A stretch of DNA of 64,000 nt from Haliea salexigens DSM 19537 (GTDB lineage Bacteria > Pseudomonadota > Gammaproteobacteria > Pseudomonadales > Halieaceae): assembly GCF_000423125.1 (NCBI RefSeq), contig NZ_AUHJ01000017.1:1-64000 (forward strand). The letters are read 5' to 3'. This document shows, piece by piece, positions 34,159 to 42,100 of this stretch (position 1 is the stretch's first letter; the number at the start of each line of letters is the position of its first letter). A model generated the notes under the pieces. It was not told the origin of the DNA and searched no databases. It saw nothing but the letters and a program-made list of their open reading frames with translations. The position numbers and the translations under genes were made by a program.

Positions 34159-34614
34159 ATGGTTGAACAGCAGCAACTGGTTGGCGCCTGGCAGTTGGAG
34201 TCGTGGTCAATTGGCTACGAGGGCCGGGATGACTTTAGCAGCCCCTTCGGCGAGGACCCCCTGGGTCTGCTCGTGTATACGGCAGATGGCTGGATGAGTG
34301 CTTCCATCAATCGACGTGAGCGCGCCCGCTTGCCGGAGGATGCCAGCCCGCGGAAAGTGCCCGATGCGCAGCGCGCGTCAGCCTACAGCAGTTATTTTCA
34401 CTACGCGGGGCGTTACCGTGTGGTCAATGGCAGCGTGGTGCATTACGTGACGCAAAGCCTGAACCCGAACTTTCCGGGTACCGAGCAGCTGCGCCACGCC
34501 GAACTGGACGGGCAGACGCTGGTGTTGACCGGCAAGGACGAGGTGGCCGGCACTGTCCGGTACCACACGCTGGTGTGGCACCGGGCGCCGGCCACGCAAC
34601 CCGCTGCCGGGTAG
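34159..34614 (+). CDS. lipocalin-like domain protein
   Basis: 151 aa with no signal peptide. The opening QQLVGAWQLESWSI and the later GLLVYTADGWMSASINRRER, HYAGRYRVVNGSVVHYV and LVLTGKDEVAG are the strand order of the lipocalin-like domain that is found in small cytoplasmic bacterial proteins. A ligand is not known. It follows pdxH closely and its stop is adjacent to the convergent cinA. Confidence 0.8.
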   Translation: MVEQQQLVGAWQLESWSIGYEGRDDFSSPFGEDPLGLLVYTADGWMSASINRRERARLPEDASPRKVPDAQRASAYSSYFHYAGRYRVVNGSVVHYVTQSLNPNFPGTEQLRHAELDGQTLVLTGKDEVAGTVRYHTLVWHRAPATQPAAG

Positions 34615-35898
34615 TCAGCGCGCGCGCCGCTGCGCGAAGTAACGGGGCTCGCTGTGGAGTCCCAGCAGTTGCCGCCGAATCATGTCCAGGCCGGCAGCGG
34701 CAATCATGGTCTGGAACAGCGTGCGTTCCACTGGCCACAGCAGGCAGCGGGTGCGTAAATCCTCAGCCGTTCCCCAGGCCAGCCAGACCGTGCCCACCGG
34801 CTTGTCGGGCGTGCCGCCCTCCGGCCCGGCAACGCCCGAGACGGCAATGGCGTAGTCGGCCCGGGCCCGCTCCAGGGCACCCAGGGCCATCTCCCGCACC
34901 ACCGCCTCACTCACCGCACCGTGGCTTGCCAGCGTCGCGTCGCTGACCCCGAGCACGCTCGACTTGATATCGTTGGCGTAGGTCACAAAGCCCGCGTGAA
35001 AGGCCTGCGATGATCCCGGAATACGTGTGAGCTGGCTGGCGATCAGCCCGCCGGTGCAGGATTCTGCCGTCGTCAGGGTCTGCCCGCGCGCGCTCAACAG
35101 TTCCAGTACCTTTGCCGCCAGTTGCGTGTCGCCTTCGCCGATGATGTGGTCGCCCACCAGCTCCCGCAGCCGCTGCTCACACCGCTCGCGCAACGGCAGG
35201 TCGGCGGCATCGGCCACGGCCAGCTTGATCTCCATCTGGGGCGCCCCGGCGCGAAAACCCAGCTCCACCGCGGCGGGCCAGTCCGGGATGGCATCGTTGA
35301 TCAGTTGCTGTGCACTGGACTCCCCCAGGCCAAAGGTTTGCAAGCGGAGAATGTGCCGTTGCGCCGGTCGGGTCAGGGCGGCAGCGAGGTCGTCGACGAT
35401 CAGGTCGAGCATGCGGCGCAGCTCCCCCGGCACGCCTGGCGTACAGATCACCCGGCACTTACCCAGGTAAAGTTCAAAGCCCACAGCGCTGCCAATGGCG
35501 TTGTCCACGATGCGGGACCCCGCGGGCAGCTGTGCCTGCTTGCGGTTGGCGGCATCCAGCGGGATATTGCGCCGCCCACACCAGGCCTCCAGGTGCGCGA
35601 CCGCCTGGGGGTGCTCCTCCAGTGGCACCCCCGCGGCTTCTGCCAACACCACAGCGGTCAAATCGTCCACCGTAGGCCCGAGCCCGCCGTTGACGATCAG
35701 GACATCCGCACTGGAGGCCATCGCCGTCAGCTCCCGGCACAGTAGTGCCCGGTCGTCGCCCACGGTGACCTTGCGGTAAATACCCAGCCCGATGTCCGCG
35801 AGTCGCTGGGCGATCAGGGCCGAATTGGAGTCGACGGTGTCGCCGCTCATGATTTCGTTGCCGGTCAGTAACAGTTGCACCTGGGGGTCGCGATGCAC
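34615..35898 (-). CDS. cinA: CinA family nicotinamide-nucleotide amidase
   Basis: 427 aa. The N-terminal MoCF-type domain is clear (LLLTGNEIMSGDTVDSNS, IVNGGLGPTVDDLTAVVLAE). The C-terminal amidase domain has TAESCTGGLIASQLTRIPG and AVSGVAGPEGGTPDKPVG. CinA proteins hydrolyse the pyridine-nucleotide by-product NMN and ADP-ribose in nucleotide recycling. The stop is directly abutting the lipocalin-like gene on the other strand. Divergent from the NUDIX gene. Confidence 0.95.
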   Translation of the reverse strand: MHRDPQVQLLLTGNEIMSGDTVDSNSALIAQRLADIGLGIYRKVTVGDDRALLCRELTAMASSADVLIVNGGLGPTVDDLTAVVLAEAAGVPLEEHPQAVAHLEAWCGRRNIPLDAANRKQAQLPAGSRIVDNAIGSAVGFELYLGKCRVICTPGVPGELRRMLDLIVDDLAAALTRPAQRHILRLQTFGLGESSAQQLINDAIPDWPAAVELGFRAGAPQMEIKLAVADAADLPLRERCEQRLRELVGDHIIGEGDTQLAAKVLELLSARGQTLTTAESCTGGLIASQLTRIPGSSQAFHAGFVTYANDIKSSVLGVSDATLASHGAVSEAVVREMALGALERARADYAIAVSGVAGPEGGTPDKPVGTVWLAWGTAEDLRTRCLLWPVERTLFQTMIAAAGLDMIRRQLLGLHSEPRYFAQRRAR

Positions 35899-35998
35899 GG
35901 CCTCACTCCTTGAATTGAAAGGCGCACAGTGTAGTGCCGATGCTTTTGTTCAGGCAAAGTGCTATTTTTGCCCTTTTGACTCATGCCTCAGGAGACAC

Positions 35999-36598
35999 GT
36001 GCCCGCGCAGGGCGCAGCGCCGATGACCCGTTACTGCCCTCAATGTGGCGCAAGGCTGGAACCCCACGTGGTCGGCGGCGAGCCGCGCAACCACTGGCGC
36101 TGCACCGCCTGCGCGCGTCTGCACTACGATCACCCGATGATCGTGGTGACCACGTTTATCGCGTGCGACAAGCGTCTGCTCTGGGTGCAGCGTGCCCTGC
36201 CCCCCAAGGTGGGGTCCTGGGCCATACCGGGCGGCTTTCTGGAGCAGGATGAGACACTGGCGGAAGGCGCGGCGCGCGAGTTGCGTGAGGAAGCGGGCGT
36301 GGTGCTGCCGGCATCCGAGCTGTCGTTTTATATGATGGGCACAATCACGTTCATCAATCAGGTGTATGTGGCGTTTCGGGCCCGTGTAAGCGACGAGTCT
36401 TTGTGTCCGGGGCCGGAGTCGCTGGACGCCGGTTTTTTTTCGCGTGAGGAATGCCCCTGGGGGCAGGTGGCTTATCCCGAGGTGAACGATTCGATTTTTC
36501 AGGCCTATGACGACCTGGAGTCGGGACGTTTTGATATCTGGCATACGGAGATGACGGCGGAGCGATATCAGCGGCACCGGGTGCGTGAGTTGCCCTGA
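35999..36598 (+). CDS. zinc-ribbon NUDIX hydrolase
   Basis: 199 aa. A zinc ribbon precedes the hydrolase: YCPQCGARLE and WRCTACARLHYDHP give two CxxC pairs. The Nudix box reads GGFLEQDETLAEGAAREL with REEAGV, matching GX5EX7REUXEEXGU. The architecture fits the NUDIX family that handles NADH or ADP-ribose type substrates. AGGAG at 35990-35994 lies 4 nt before a GTG, which is chosen; the ATG at 36023 lacks a ribosome site. It ends at the edge of the inverted repeat. Confidence 0.88.
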   Translation: MPAQGAAPMTRYCPQCGARLEPHVVGGEPRNHWRCTACARLHYDHPMIVVTTFIACDKRLLWVQRALPPKVGSWAIPGGFLEQDETLAEGAARELREEAGVVLPASELSFYMMGTITFINQVYVAFRARVSDESLCPGPESLDAGFFSREECPWGQVAYPEVNDSIFQAYDDLESGRFDIWHTEMTAERYQRHRVRELP

Positions 36599-36639
36599 CG
36601 TTGGGGTGATGTCTTTTTTGGCGCCGTCTCATTCAGTCG

Positions 36640-36656
36640 GCGGCCCGTTGGGCCGC
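36640..36656. repeat. GC-rich terminal hairpin, left end
   Basis: GCGGCCC-GTT-GGGCCGC is a perfect 7-bp hairpin at the outer left end of the long palindrome. It lies 42 bp after the NUDIX stop and may end transcripts or mark an element end. Confidence 0.7.
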
Positions 36657-37225
36657 TGCGTCGCTTTGCACGGCGCGTTATTTCCTGCTCCATTCCGGGC
36701 GCATGCGGCGCGCCGTCCTTTGGGTGTTTTTGCGCTACCTTCTGCCGGTCGATTGCCGAAGGTATTTGGTCACTTGTCATGGTGGCGGTGTTCTTGGGGT
36801 GGCTTTTACGCACTAGCAGGGCTGGTGGTGGGGTGCGTTTAAGAGAGTTGTGGGGGCGCACCGACGCCCTCCAAGTCCGCAGGAAACAACCCACCGCGCA
36901 AATCAACGCGGGTACGTTGACGAATGGAGCGGGGCTTCGTATTGAGTGGGGCTTCATAGCCGAGGTTTCCACCCGCGTTGATCCGGTGTGCGGGGGTCTT
37001 TTTGCGGACTCGGAGGGCGTCGGCGCGAACACAGCCTCCCCTTAGGCCCTGCCAAACACCAGCCCTGCTAGTACGCAAACGCCTCCCAAGCAGTTGGCAG
37101 CCTTGGTATGTGCAAGACCAGTAAATCATCACGCCGCCAAACGGCAGCGCAAAAACACCCAAAGGACCGCGCGCCGCATGCGCCCGCAGTGGAGCAAAAA
37201 GACCCCCGTGCTCCGGAGCGGCGCA

Positions 37226-37242
37226 GCGGCCCGACGGGCCGC
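37226..37242. repeat. GC-rich terminal hairpin, right end
   Basis: GCGGCCC-GAC-GGGCCGC is the mirror hairpin at the right end of the long palindrome, differing from the left one only in its three-base loop. Confidence 0.7.
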
Positions 37243-37267
37243 CACCCCGAAGCACCCACCCACAGCA

Positions 37268-37286
37268 CCCACCCCCACCCCCACCC
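37268..37286 (-). other. G-quadruplex motif
   Basis: The minus strand reads GGGTGGGGGTGGGGGTGGG, four G-runs with single-base loops, so an intramolecular quadruplex is expected. More CCC runs at 37255-37261 extend the tract. It lies just upstream of the FKBP promoter on its template strand. Confidence 0.7.
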
Positions 37287-37311
37287 GCAACAACCCACTC
37301 TTCACCCTCCC

Positions 37312-37320
37312 TGATATACT
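37312..37320 (+). promoter_or_regulatory. extended -10 promoter for the FKBP gene
   Basis: TGATATACT holds TATACT (37315-37320) with an upstream TG in extended -10 position. No good -35 is found. The ATG of the FKBP gene lies 39 bp downstream. Confidence 0.45.
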
Positions 37321-37358
37321 GTGCCCCTACTCGTAAACAGCCGATACCGGAGCCCCGC

Positions 37359-37991
37359 ATGCCACTACAACCCGAGGTCGAACTGACCACCGATGAACAG
37401 AAAGTCAGCTACGGTTTCGGCCTGCAGTTTGGCGACCAGCTGCTGCGTAACGACTTCCCGGGGCTGGACCTGGCGGCGGTCATGGCGGGCCTGCAGCACT
37501 GGTACAACGAACGCCAGTCACTGCTTGCCGACGGCGAACTGAACCCCAGCTACGATGCCATCAAGGCCAAACAGGAGGCCGTTGCCGCCGAGCTGGTGGC
37601 GAAGCGCGAGGCGTTGGCTGCACAGTTCATGCAGGCCAATGCGCAGCGCCCCGCAGTCAGCACCACAGCCAGCGGTTTGCAGTATGAGGTGCTGGAGGCG
37701 GGTGAGGGCGCCAGCCCCGGGCCGCGCAGCAATGTTGTCACCCACTATCATGGCACCTTTGTTGACGGTACGGTATTCGACAGCTCCGTGGATCGCGGGG
37801 AACCGGCCCGTTTTGGTGTCCACGAGGTGATTCCAGGGTGGACCGAGGCGCTGCAGCTGATGCGCATTGGCGATAAATGGCGCATCGCCTGTCCGCCGGC
37901 GCTGGCCTACGGTGCGCAGGGTGCCGGTGACGCTATTCCACCGAATACGGCGCTGGTGTTTGAGATCCATTTGCTCGGCATTGAGGAGTGA
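37359..37991 (+). CDS. FKBP-type peptidyl-prolyl isomerase (FklB-like)
   Basis: 210 aa. The N-terminal FKBP_N-type helical region (TTDEQKVSYGFGLQFGDQLL, about 10-110) is followed by the FKBP domain (SGLQYEVLEAGEGASPG, YHGTFVDGTVFDSSVDRG, VIPGWTEALQLMRIGDKW, IPPNTALVFEIHLL). No signal peptide is visible, so it resembles cytoplasmic FklB rather than Mip. It catalyses proline isomerisation and chaperoning. GGAG is 7 nt upstream of the ATG. A G-quadruplex tract lies upstream. Confidence 0.93.
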   Translation: MPLQPEVELTTDEQKVSYGFGLQFGDQLLRNDFPGLDLAAVMAGLQHWYNERQSLLADGELNPSYDAIKAKQEAVAAELVAKREALAAQFMQANAQRPAVSTTASGLQYEVLEAGEGASPGPRSNVVTHYHGTFVDGTVFDSSVDRGEPARFGVHEVIPGWTEALQLMRIGDKWRIACPPALAYGAQGAGDAIPPNTALVFEIHLLGIEE

Positions 37992-37996
37992 GCGTT

Positions 37997-39160
37997 ATGG
38001 CGCCGGCCAGTATCCACCTGCCGCGCATCCTGCGCATCGGGGCCGGTGCCAGTGCGACACTGTTGGACACGCTGGGCGAATTGGGTCTGGCCCGGCCGCT
38101 GCTGGTGACGGACCCTTTTCTGGCCGAGCGGGGCTTTGCGGAGCGGTTGTTGCAGCCGCTCATGCGGGCCGGTATCGCCTGCCCGGTGTTCGCCGAATGC
38201 GTTCCCGACCCGACAACAGACAGTGTTGCAGCCTGTCTGTCGCAGTTGCGCAGTGGGGATTTTGATTGCTTGGTGGCGCTGGGAGGCGGCAGTTCGCTGG
38301 ACACGGCGAAAGCGGTGTCGGTGTTGGCACTGCACGGCGGTGCTATGCGCGATTTCGCAGTGCCGGCTACTGTTCCCAGCGGTCTGCCGGTTATTGCCAT
38401 TCCCACGACGGCGGGGACGGGTGCCGAAGTGACGCGCGCGGCCGTGATCACCGACACGCTCACGCAGGAAAAGATGCTCTGTATGGGGCTGGGTCTGGTG
38501 CCGGTCGCCGCGCTGGTGGATTTTGAGCTGACCCTGAGTATGCCCCATCGGTTAACGGCCGACACAGGCCTGGACAGCCTCTGCCACGCGCTGGAAGCGT
38601 ATGTCAGCCGCAAGGCCAATGCCTTTACCGACAGTATTGCCCTGACCGCGCTGGCCAGTATCAGCCGGCACTTGCGCACGGCCTGTGAGGACCCCGACAA
38701 CCGGGAAGCGCGCGAGGCCATGATGCTGGCGGCCACCCAGGGCGGCATCGCCTTTGCCAACGCGTCTGTCACCCTCATTCACGGTATGAGTCGTCCGCTG
38801 GGCGCGCTGTTTCATGTGCCGCACGGCCTCAGTAACGCCATGCTCCTGCCTGAGGTGACGGCCTGGTCGGTCGGCCATGCGCCGCAGCGCTATGCGGAGT
38901 GTGCCCGCGTTATGGGGCTGGCGCAGGCGCATGACAGCGACACGCAGGCGGCGGATCGCCTGGTAGCGGGGCTGCGTCAGCTCACTGCTGACCTGGAGGT
39001 GCCCGGCCCCCGGCAGTGGGGCATCGCCGAGGAACCCTGGTTTGCCAACCTGGACACCATGGCAGCACAGGCCCTGGCGTCCGGTTCGCCGGGTAATAAC
39101 CCACGTGTGCCGGAAGCAATGGATATCGTGGCCCTGTATCGTCGCGTTTGGGCCGCCTGA
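37997..39160 (+). CDS. iron-containing alcohol dehydrogenase
   Basis: 387 aa. The NAD site is VALGGGSSLDTAKAV near residue 94. TTAGTGAEVTRAAVI follows. Metal ligands are expected in GLDSLCHALEAYVSRKAN and HGMSRPLGALFHVPHG. The family oxidises or reduces alcohols and aldehydes with NAD(H); the substrate is not clear. The ATG at 37997 has GAGGAG 8 nt upstream and follows the FKBP stop by five bases, so the two genes are co-transcribed. Confidence 0.93.
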   Translation: MAPASIHLPRILRIGAGASATLLDTLGELGLARPLLVTDPFLAERGFAERLLQPLMRAGIACPVFAECVPDPTTDSVAACLSQLRSGDFDCLVALGGGSSLDTAKAVSVLALHGGAMRDFAVPATVPSGLPVIAIPTTAGTGAEVTRAAVITDTLTQEKMLCMGLGLVPVAALVDFELTLSMPHRLTADTGLDSLCHALEAYVSRKANAFTDSIALTALASISRHLRTACEDPDNREAREAMMLAATQGGIAFANASVTLIHGMSRPLGALFHVPHGLSNAMLLPEVTAWSVGHAPQRYAECARVMGLAQAHDSDTQAADRLVAGLRQLTADLEVPGPRQWGIAEEPWFANLDTMAAQALASGSPGNNPRVPEAMDIVALYRRVWAA

Positions 39161-39241
39161 AGGCGGCCTCCCCTACCCAACGCGGGGTGCATTGGCTACA
39201 CTCCCCGGCCCCAGCAGCAAGCCGCCCGGAGGCACGAAACC

Positions 39242-40030
39242 ATGAAACGCGTTGTATTTAACCAGAAGGGCGGTGTGGGCAAGACCAGTATCACCTGCAA
39301 CCTGGCGGCCATCAGTGCCGCCCGCGGCCTGCGTACGCTGGTTGTGGATCTGGACGTGCAGGGCAATACCACTCACTACCTGGTGGGCGAGATTGATGCC
39401 GATGCATTTCCGGCCGAGGCGCAGGGCGCAGCCGGGCTGTTCAAGCAGACCGTAGGCTCGCGCAAGATGCATCAGAACCCGGATTCCTTCGTCTGGGAAA
39501 CACCCTGGGAAAACCTGTTCCTGCTGCCCTCCAGCCCTGTGCTGACGCAGTTGGAGCGCGAGCTGGAGTCGCGCTACAAGATCTACAAGCTGCGCGATGC
39601 GCTGCAAAAGCTGGATGCGGAATACGACCGGGTGTACATCGACACCCCGCCCAATTTCAATTTTTACTCCAAGTCCGCCCTGATTGCAGCAGACACCGTG
39701 CTGGTGCCCTTCGACTGCGACAGTTTTGCTCGCCAGAGCCTCTATTCCCTGATGGACAACATCGCTGAATTGCAGGAGGACCACAACCCGGACCTCGCGG
39801 TGGAAGGCATTGTGATCAACCAGTTCAACAGCCAGGCGCGTTTACCGGGAGAGCTGGTGGCGGAGCTGGAGGCAGAGGGCTACCCGGTGTGCGCCACCTA
39901 TCTCAGCGCGTCGGTGAAAATGCGTGAGTCGCACCACGAACATCGCCCGCTGGTGGATCTGGCGCCCAGTCACAAGCTGACACAGCAGTTTCTGGCGCTC
40001 TATGATGAATTGGAGAGCGGTCGGGCCTGA
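39242..40030 (+). CDS. ParA-family ATPase without a ParB partner
   Basis: 262 aa. The deviant Walker A KGGVGKTS (9-16) with both lysines, then LVVDLDVQGNTTHYL and YIDTPPNFNFYSKSAL (Walker B region) mark ParA/MinD-type ATPases. A plain partition protein usually has a parB behind it; none is present. Neighbours are a dehydrogenase and a nitronate monooxygenase. It probably positions another cellular cargo or is an orphan ParA. Confidence 0.9.
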   Translation: MKRVVFNQKGGVGKTSITCNLAAISAARGLRTLVVDLDVQGNTTHYLVGEIDADAFPAEAQGAAGLFKQTVGSRKMHQNPDSFVWETPWENLFLLPSSPVLTQLERELESRYKIYKLRDALQKLDAEYDRVYIDTPPNFNFYSKSALIAADTVLVPFDCDSFARQSLYSLMDNIAELQEDHNPDLAVEGIVINQFNSQARLPGELVAELEAEGYPVCATYLSASVKMRESHHEHRPLVDLAPSHKLTQQFLALYDELESGRA

Positions 40031-40075
40031 GCCCACTGGCCACCCTGCTGTGGGGCCGGGCGCTCTGCTTGAACG

Positions 40076-41203
40076 CTAGACTTTCGGCAACAGGCCGCCC
40101 GCTTTGTCGACGGCATCCACGTACTCGTCCAGCAGCCGGTAGATAACCTGGCGGCATGACTCGATGGTGTTCAGTTGCCCGATGACCTGTCCGCAGGGAT
40201 TGAAGGCAATTTTCTGGCAGTCGCCGGCATCGGCATAGACCGCGGTGCGGCGAATGCCGTCCGAGGTCACCAGCCCCTGCAGGGGCATGCCCAGCGGGTC
40301 GGGGGTGTCCGCGCGGTCCCAGGCCGCTGTCCAGTCGTTTTTCAGCATGCGGCAGGGTTTGCCAGTCCATGAGCGAGAGCGCACGGTGTCTTCACTGCTG
40401 GCGTTGAGGAGCGATTGTTTCTGTGCCGGTTGGGTGTGAGCCTCTTCCACGGTCAACCACAGTGAACCGGTCCAGACGCCAGCTGCACCCATCGCCATGG
40501 CGGCGGCAATCTGCCTGCCGTTGCCGATCCCGCCCGCTGCCAGCATAGGCAGGTCGCCAATGGCGTCGACGATTTGCGGCCAGAGTACGATAGAGCCCAC
40601 CTCTCCGGTGTGTCCGCCGCCTTCACCACCCTGTGCCACAACGAAATCGAGTCCGGCTTCCTTGTGCTGCACCGCCTGCTTCACCTTGCCACAAAGGGCG
40701 CCAATCAGCCGCCCCGAGTCTTTCACCTGTTTGATTTTATCCGCCGGTGGCGTGCCCAGTGCGTTGGCGATGAGGCGGCATTTCGGGCGCGTCAGTGCCT
40801 CGTCCAGAAGCGGTGTGGCGGTGGCGTCGGTCCAGCCCATCAGGCCCATGGTCTTGCTGCCGTCCGGCCACTCCGGTACACCCGCATTGGCCAGCAGCTG
40901 TTCGGCGAACTCAATGTGCTCTTTGGGCACCATGGCCCACAGCTGTTTCTCCATGTCTTCCGCCGACAGGGCGTCCATGCCCTCGTATTTCTGCGGGATG
41001 ACAATGTCCACGCCGTAGGGACGGTCGCCGATGTGGGCGTCAATCCAGTCCAGCTCTTCCTTCATCTGCTCGGGGGTAAAACCCACCACCCCGAGTACAC
41101 CAATGCCTCCGGCCTTGCTGACGGCAACAACGACGTCGCGACAATGGGTGAAGGCGAAAATGGGGTACTCAATACCCAGGCGCTCGCACAGTGAGTTGGT
41201 CAT
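40076..41203 (-). CDS. nitronate monooxygenase family protein
   Basis: 375 aa TIM-barrel flavoprotein. HCRDVVVAVSKAGGIGVLG near the start, GGEGGGHTGEVGSIVLWPQ and PMLAAGGIGNGRQIAAAMAMGAAGVWTGS form the FMN and substrate loops of 2-nitropropane dioxygenase-like enzymes. The protein oxidises nitronates or acts as an FMN enoyl reductase; the exact role is open. GGAGGAG lies upstream of the ATG at 41203. Divergent from cysH. Confidence 0.93.
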   Translation of the reverse strand: MTNSLCERLGIEYPIFAFTHCRDVVVAVSKAGGIGVLGVVGFTPEQMKEELDWIDAHIGDRPYGVDIVIPQKYEGMDALSAEDMEKQLWAMVPKEHIEFAEQLLANAGVPEWPDGSKTMGLMGWTDATATPLLDEALTRPKCRLIANALGTPPADKIKQVKDSGRLIGALCGKVKQAVQHKEAGLDFVVAQGGEGGGHTGEVGSIVLWPQIVDAIGDLPMLAAGGIGNGRQIAAAMAMGAAGVWTGSLWLTVEEAHTQPAQKQSLLNASSEDTVRSRSWTGKPCRMLKNDWTAAWDRADTPDPLGMPLQGLVTSDGIRRTAVYADAGDCQKIAFNPCGQVIGQLNTIESCRQVIYRLLDEYVDAVDKAGGLLPKV

Positions 41204-41315
41204 GAGGTGTTCTCCTCCAATCGGCTGAACGGAAAGTATTGTCCCGCCGGCGGGCAGAGGCAATGGTGCCTGAGGGCCAGCGAAAGTGGCGCATCTGCTC
41301 AGGCCCGCATATAAC

Positions 41316-41345
41316 CTTATAAAATCTAGTTATTTGTCAGCCCAA
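41316..41345 (-). promoter_or_regulatory. candidate promoter for the nitronate monooxygenase gene
   Basis: On the minus strand TTGGGC (41340-41345) and TATAAG (41316-41321) have an 18-bp spacer. The AT-rich gap supports a promoter but the -35 is only moderate. Confidence 0.35.
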
Positions 41346-41347
41346 TT

Positions 41348-41376
41348 TTGATTCTTTAGAGTTCGCGTTCTCTAAT
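41348..41376 (+). promoter_or_regulatory. cysH promoter with an inverted repeat
   Basis: TTGATT (41348-41353) and TCTAAT (41371-41376) are 17 bp apart. TTAGAG (41356-41361) and CTCTAA (41370-41375) form a perfect 6-bp inverted repeat with 8-bp spacer that covers the spacer and the -10. This looks like a repressor or activator site that controls the following gene. Confidence 0.5.
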
Positions 41377-41398
41377 ACACCTGTTACGCAAGGTTGTT

Positions 41399-42025
41399 GT
41401 GAAAATGGATTTAAAAAGCGTCAATGACATGCTGCGAGGCGCCAGCGCGCCCGCGGTAGTGGAGTGGGCGCTGGCGCAGGGACGCCCGACCATTGCGACC
41501 ACCAGCATGGGGCGCAATGCGGCGCTCATGCTGCATCTGGTGAGCCAGGTTGACCGCTCGGTGCCCACCGTCTGGATCGATACGGGCTACAACCTGCGGG
41601 ATACCTATGTGGTGGCGGAGCGCCTGATTCGCGATCTCGAGCTGGATATCCGCGTTTACAGCCCGTTGATGACCTCGGAGCGACGCAACGCCATCATGGG
41701 CGGCATTCCCACCGTGGATGAGGAAGAGCGACATCGCGAGTTCACGCGCCAGGTGAAGCTGGAGCCGTTCGCGCGGGCGCTGGATGACCTGCAGCCGGAG
41801 ATCTGGCTCACCGGCATTCGCCGCGAGGAAACCGAGCATCGCAAGACACTGGATATTGTTTCCCTCGATGATCGGGGCATTCTCAAGGTGGCGCCCATCT
41901 TCTATTGGTCCGAGGCCGACGTCGAGGACTACATGCAGCGCCACCAGCTGCCCACCTGCCGCCACTATTTCGACCCCACCAAAGTGCATGATGGTCGCGA
42001 GTGCGGCCTGCACACCGCCGCTTGA
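41399..42025 (+). CDS. cysH: short PAPS reductase-family protein (CysH-like)
   Basis: 208 aa, shorter than E. coli CysH (244). The PP-loop-type ATTSMGRNAALMLHL and the C-terminal ECGLH-TAA with the catalytic Cys fit phosphoadenylyl-sulfate reductase. No CC pairs of a 4Fe-4S cluster are seen, so it is the PAPS rather than the APS type. The GDTHTT region of E. coli CysH is missing, which accounts for much of the shortening. It should reduce PAPS to sulfite with thioredoxin. The start is GTG at 41399 (AAGG 5 nt upstream); ATG at 41405 is also possible. Confidence 0.85.
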   Translation: MKMDLKSVNDMLRGASAPAVVEWALAQGRPTIATTSMGRNAALMLHLVSQVDRSVPTVWIDTGYNLRDTYVVAERLIRDLELDIRVYSPLMTSERRNAIMGGIPTVDEEERHREFTRQVKLEPFARALDDLQPEIWLTGIRREETEHRKTLDIVSLDDRGILKVAPIFYWSEADVEDYMQRHQLPTCRHYFDPTKVHDGRECGLHTAA

Positions 42026-42100
42026 CCCTGAGGCCCTGTCGGCGGATCCGCTATACTTGAGGCAGGACATTACCGTCTGTTGTGAGCAACGGAGTAGCCT

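Larger units (their letters stand above)
36639..37243. repeat. imperfect long palindrome of about 605 bp
   Basis: Arms around an axis near 36941-36942 match in several blocks: 36639-36665 with 37217-37243 (25 of 27), 36697-36736 with 37146-37185 (39 of 40), ACTAGCAGGGCTGGTG at 36812 with its complement at 37057, 36863-36881 with 37003-37021 and ATCAACGCGGGT at 36902 with its complement at 36971. Between these blocks the arms differ a lot, and the middle 57 bp is not self-complementary. Several overlapping frames run through it on both strands but none looks like a real protein. It fills the gap of 760 bp between NUDIX and FKBP genes. A dispersed repeat or a MITE-like element is the best guess. 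Confidence 0.85.

Noticed and set aside
36568-37390. Several open frames on both strands across the palindrome
   Set aside because: They overlap each other, are rich in Arg, Gly, Pro and Cys, and their similarity to each other comes from the inverted repeat rather than from a gene.
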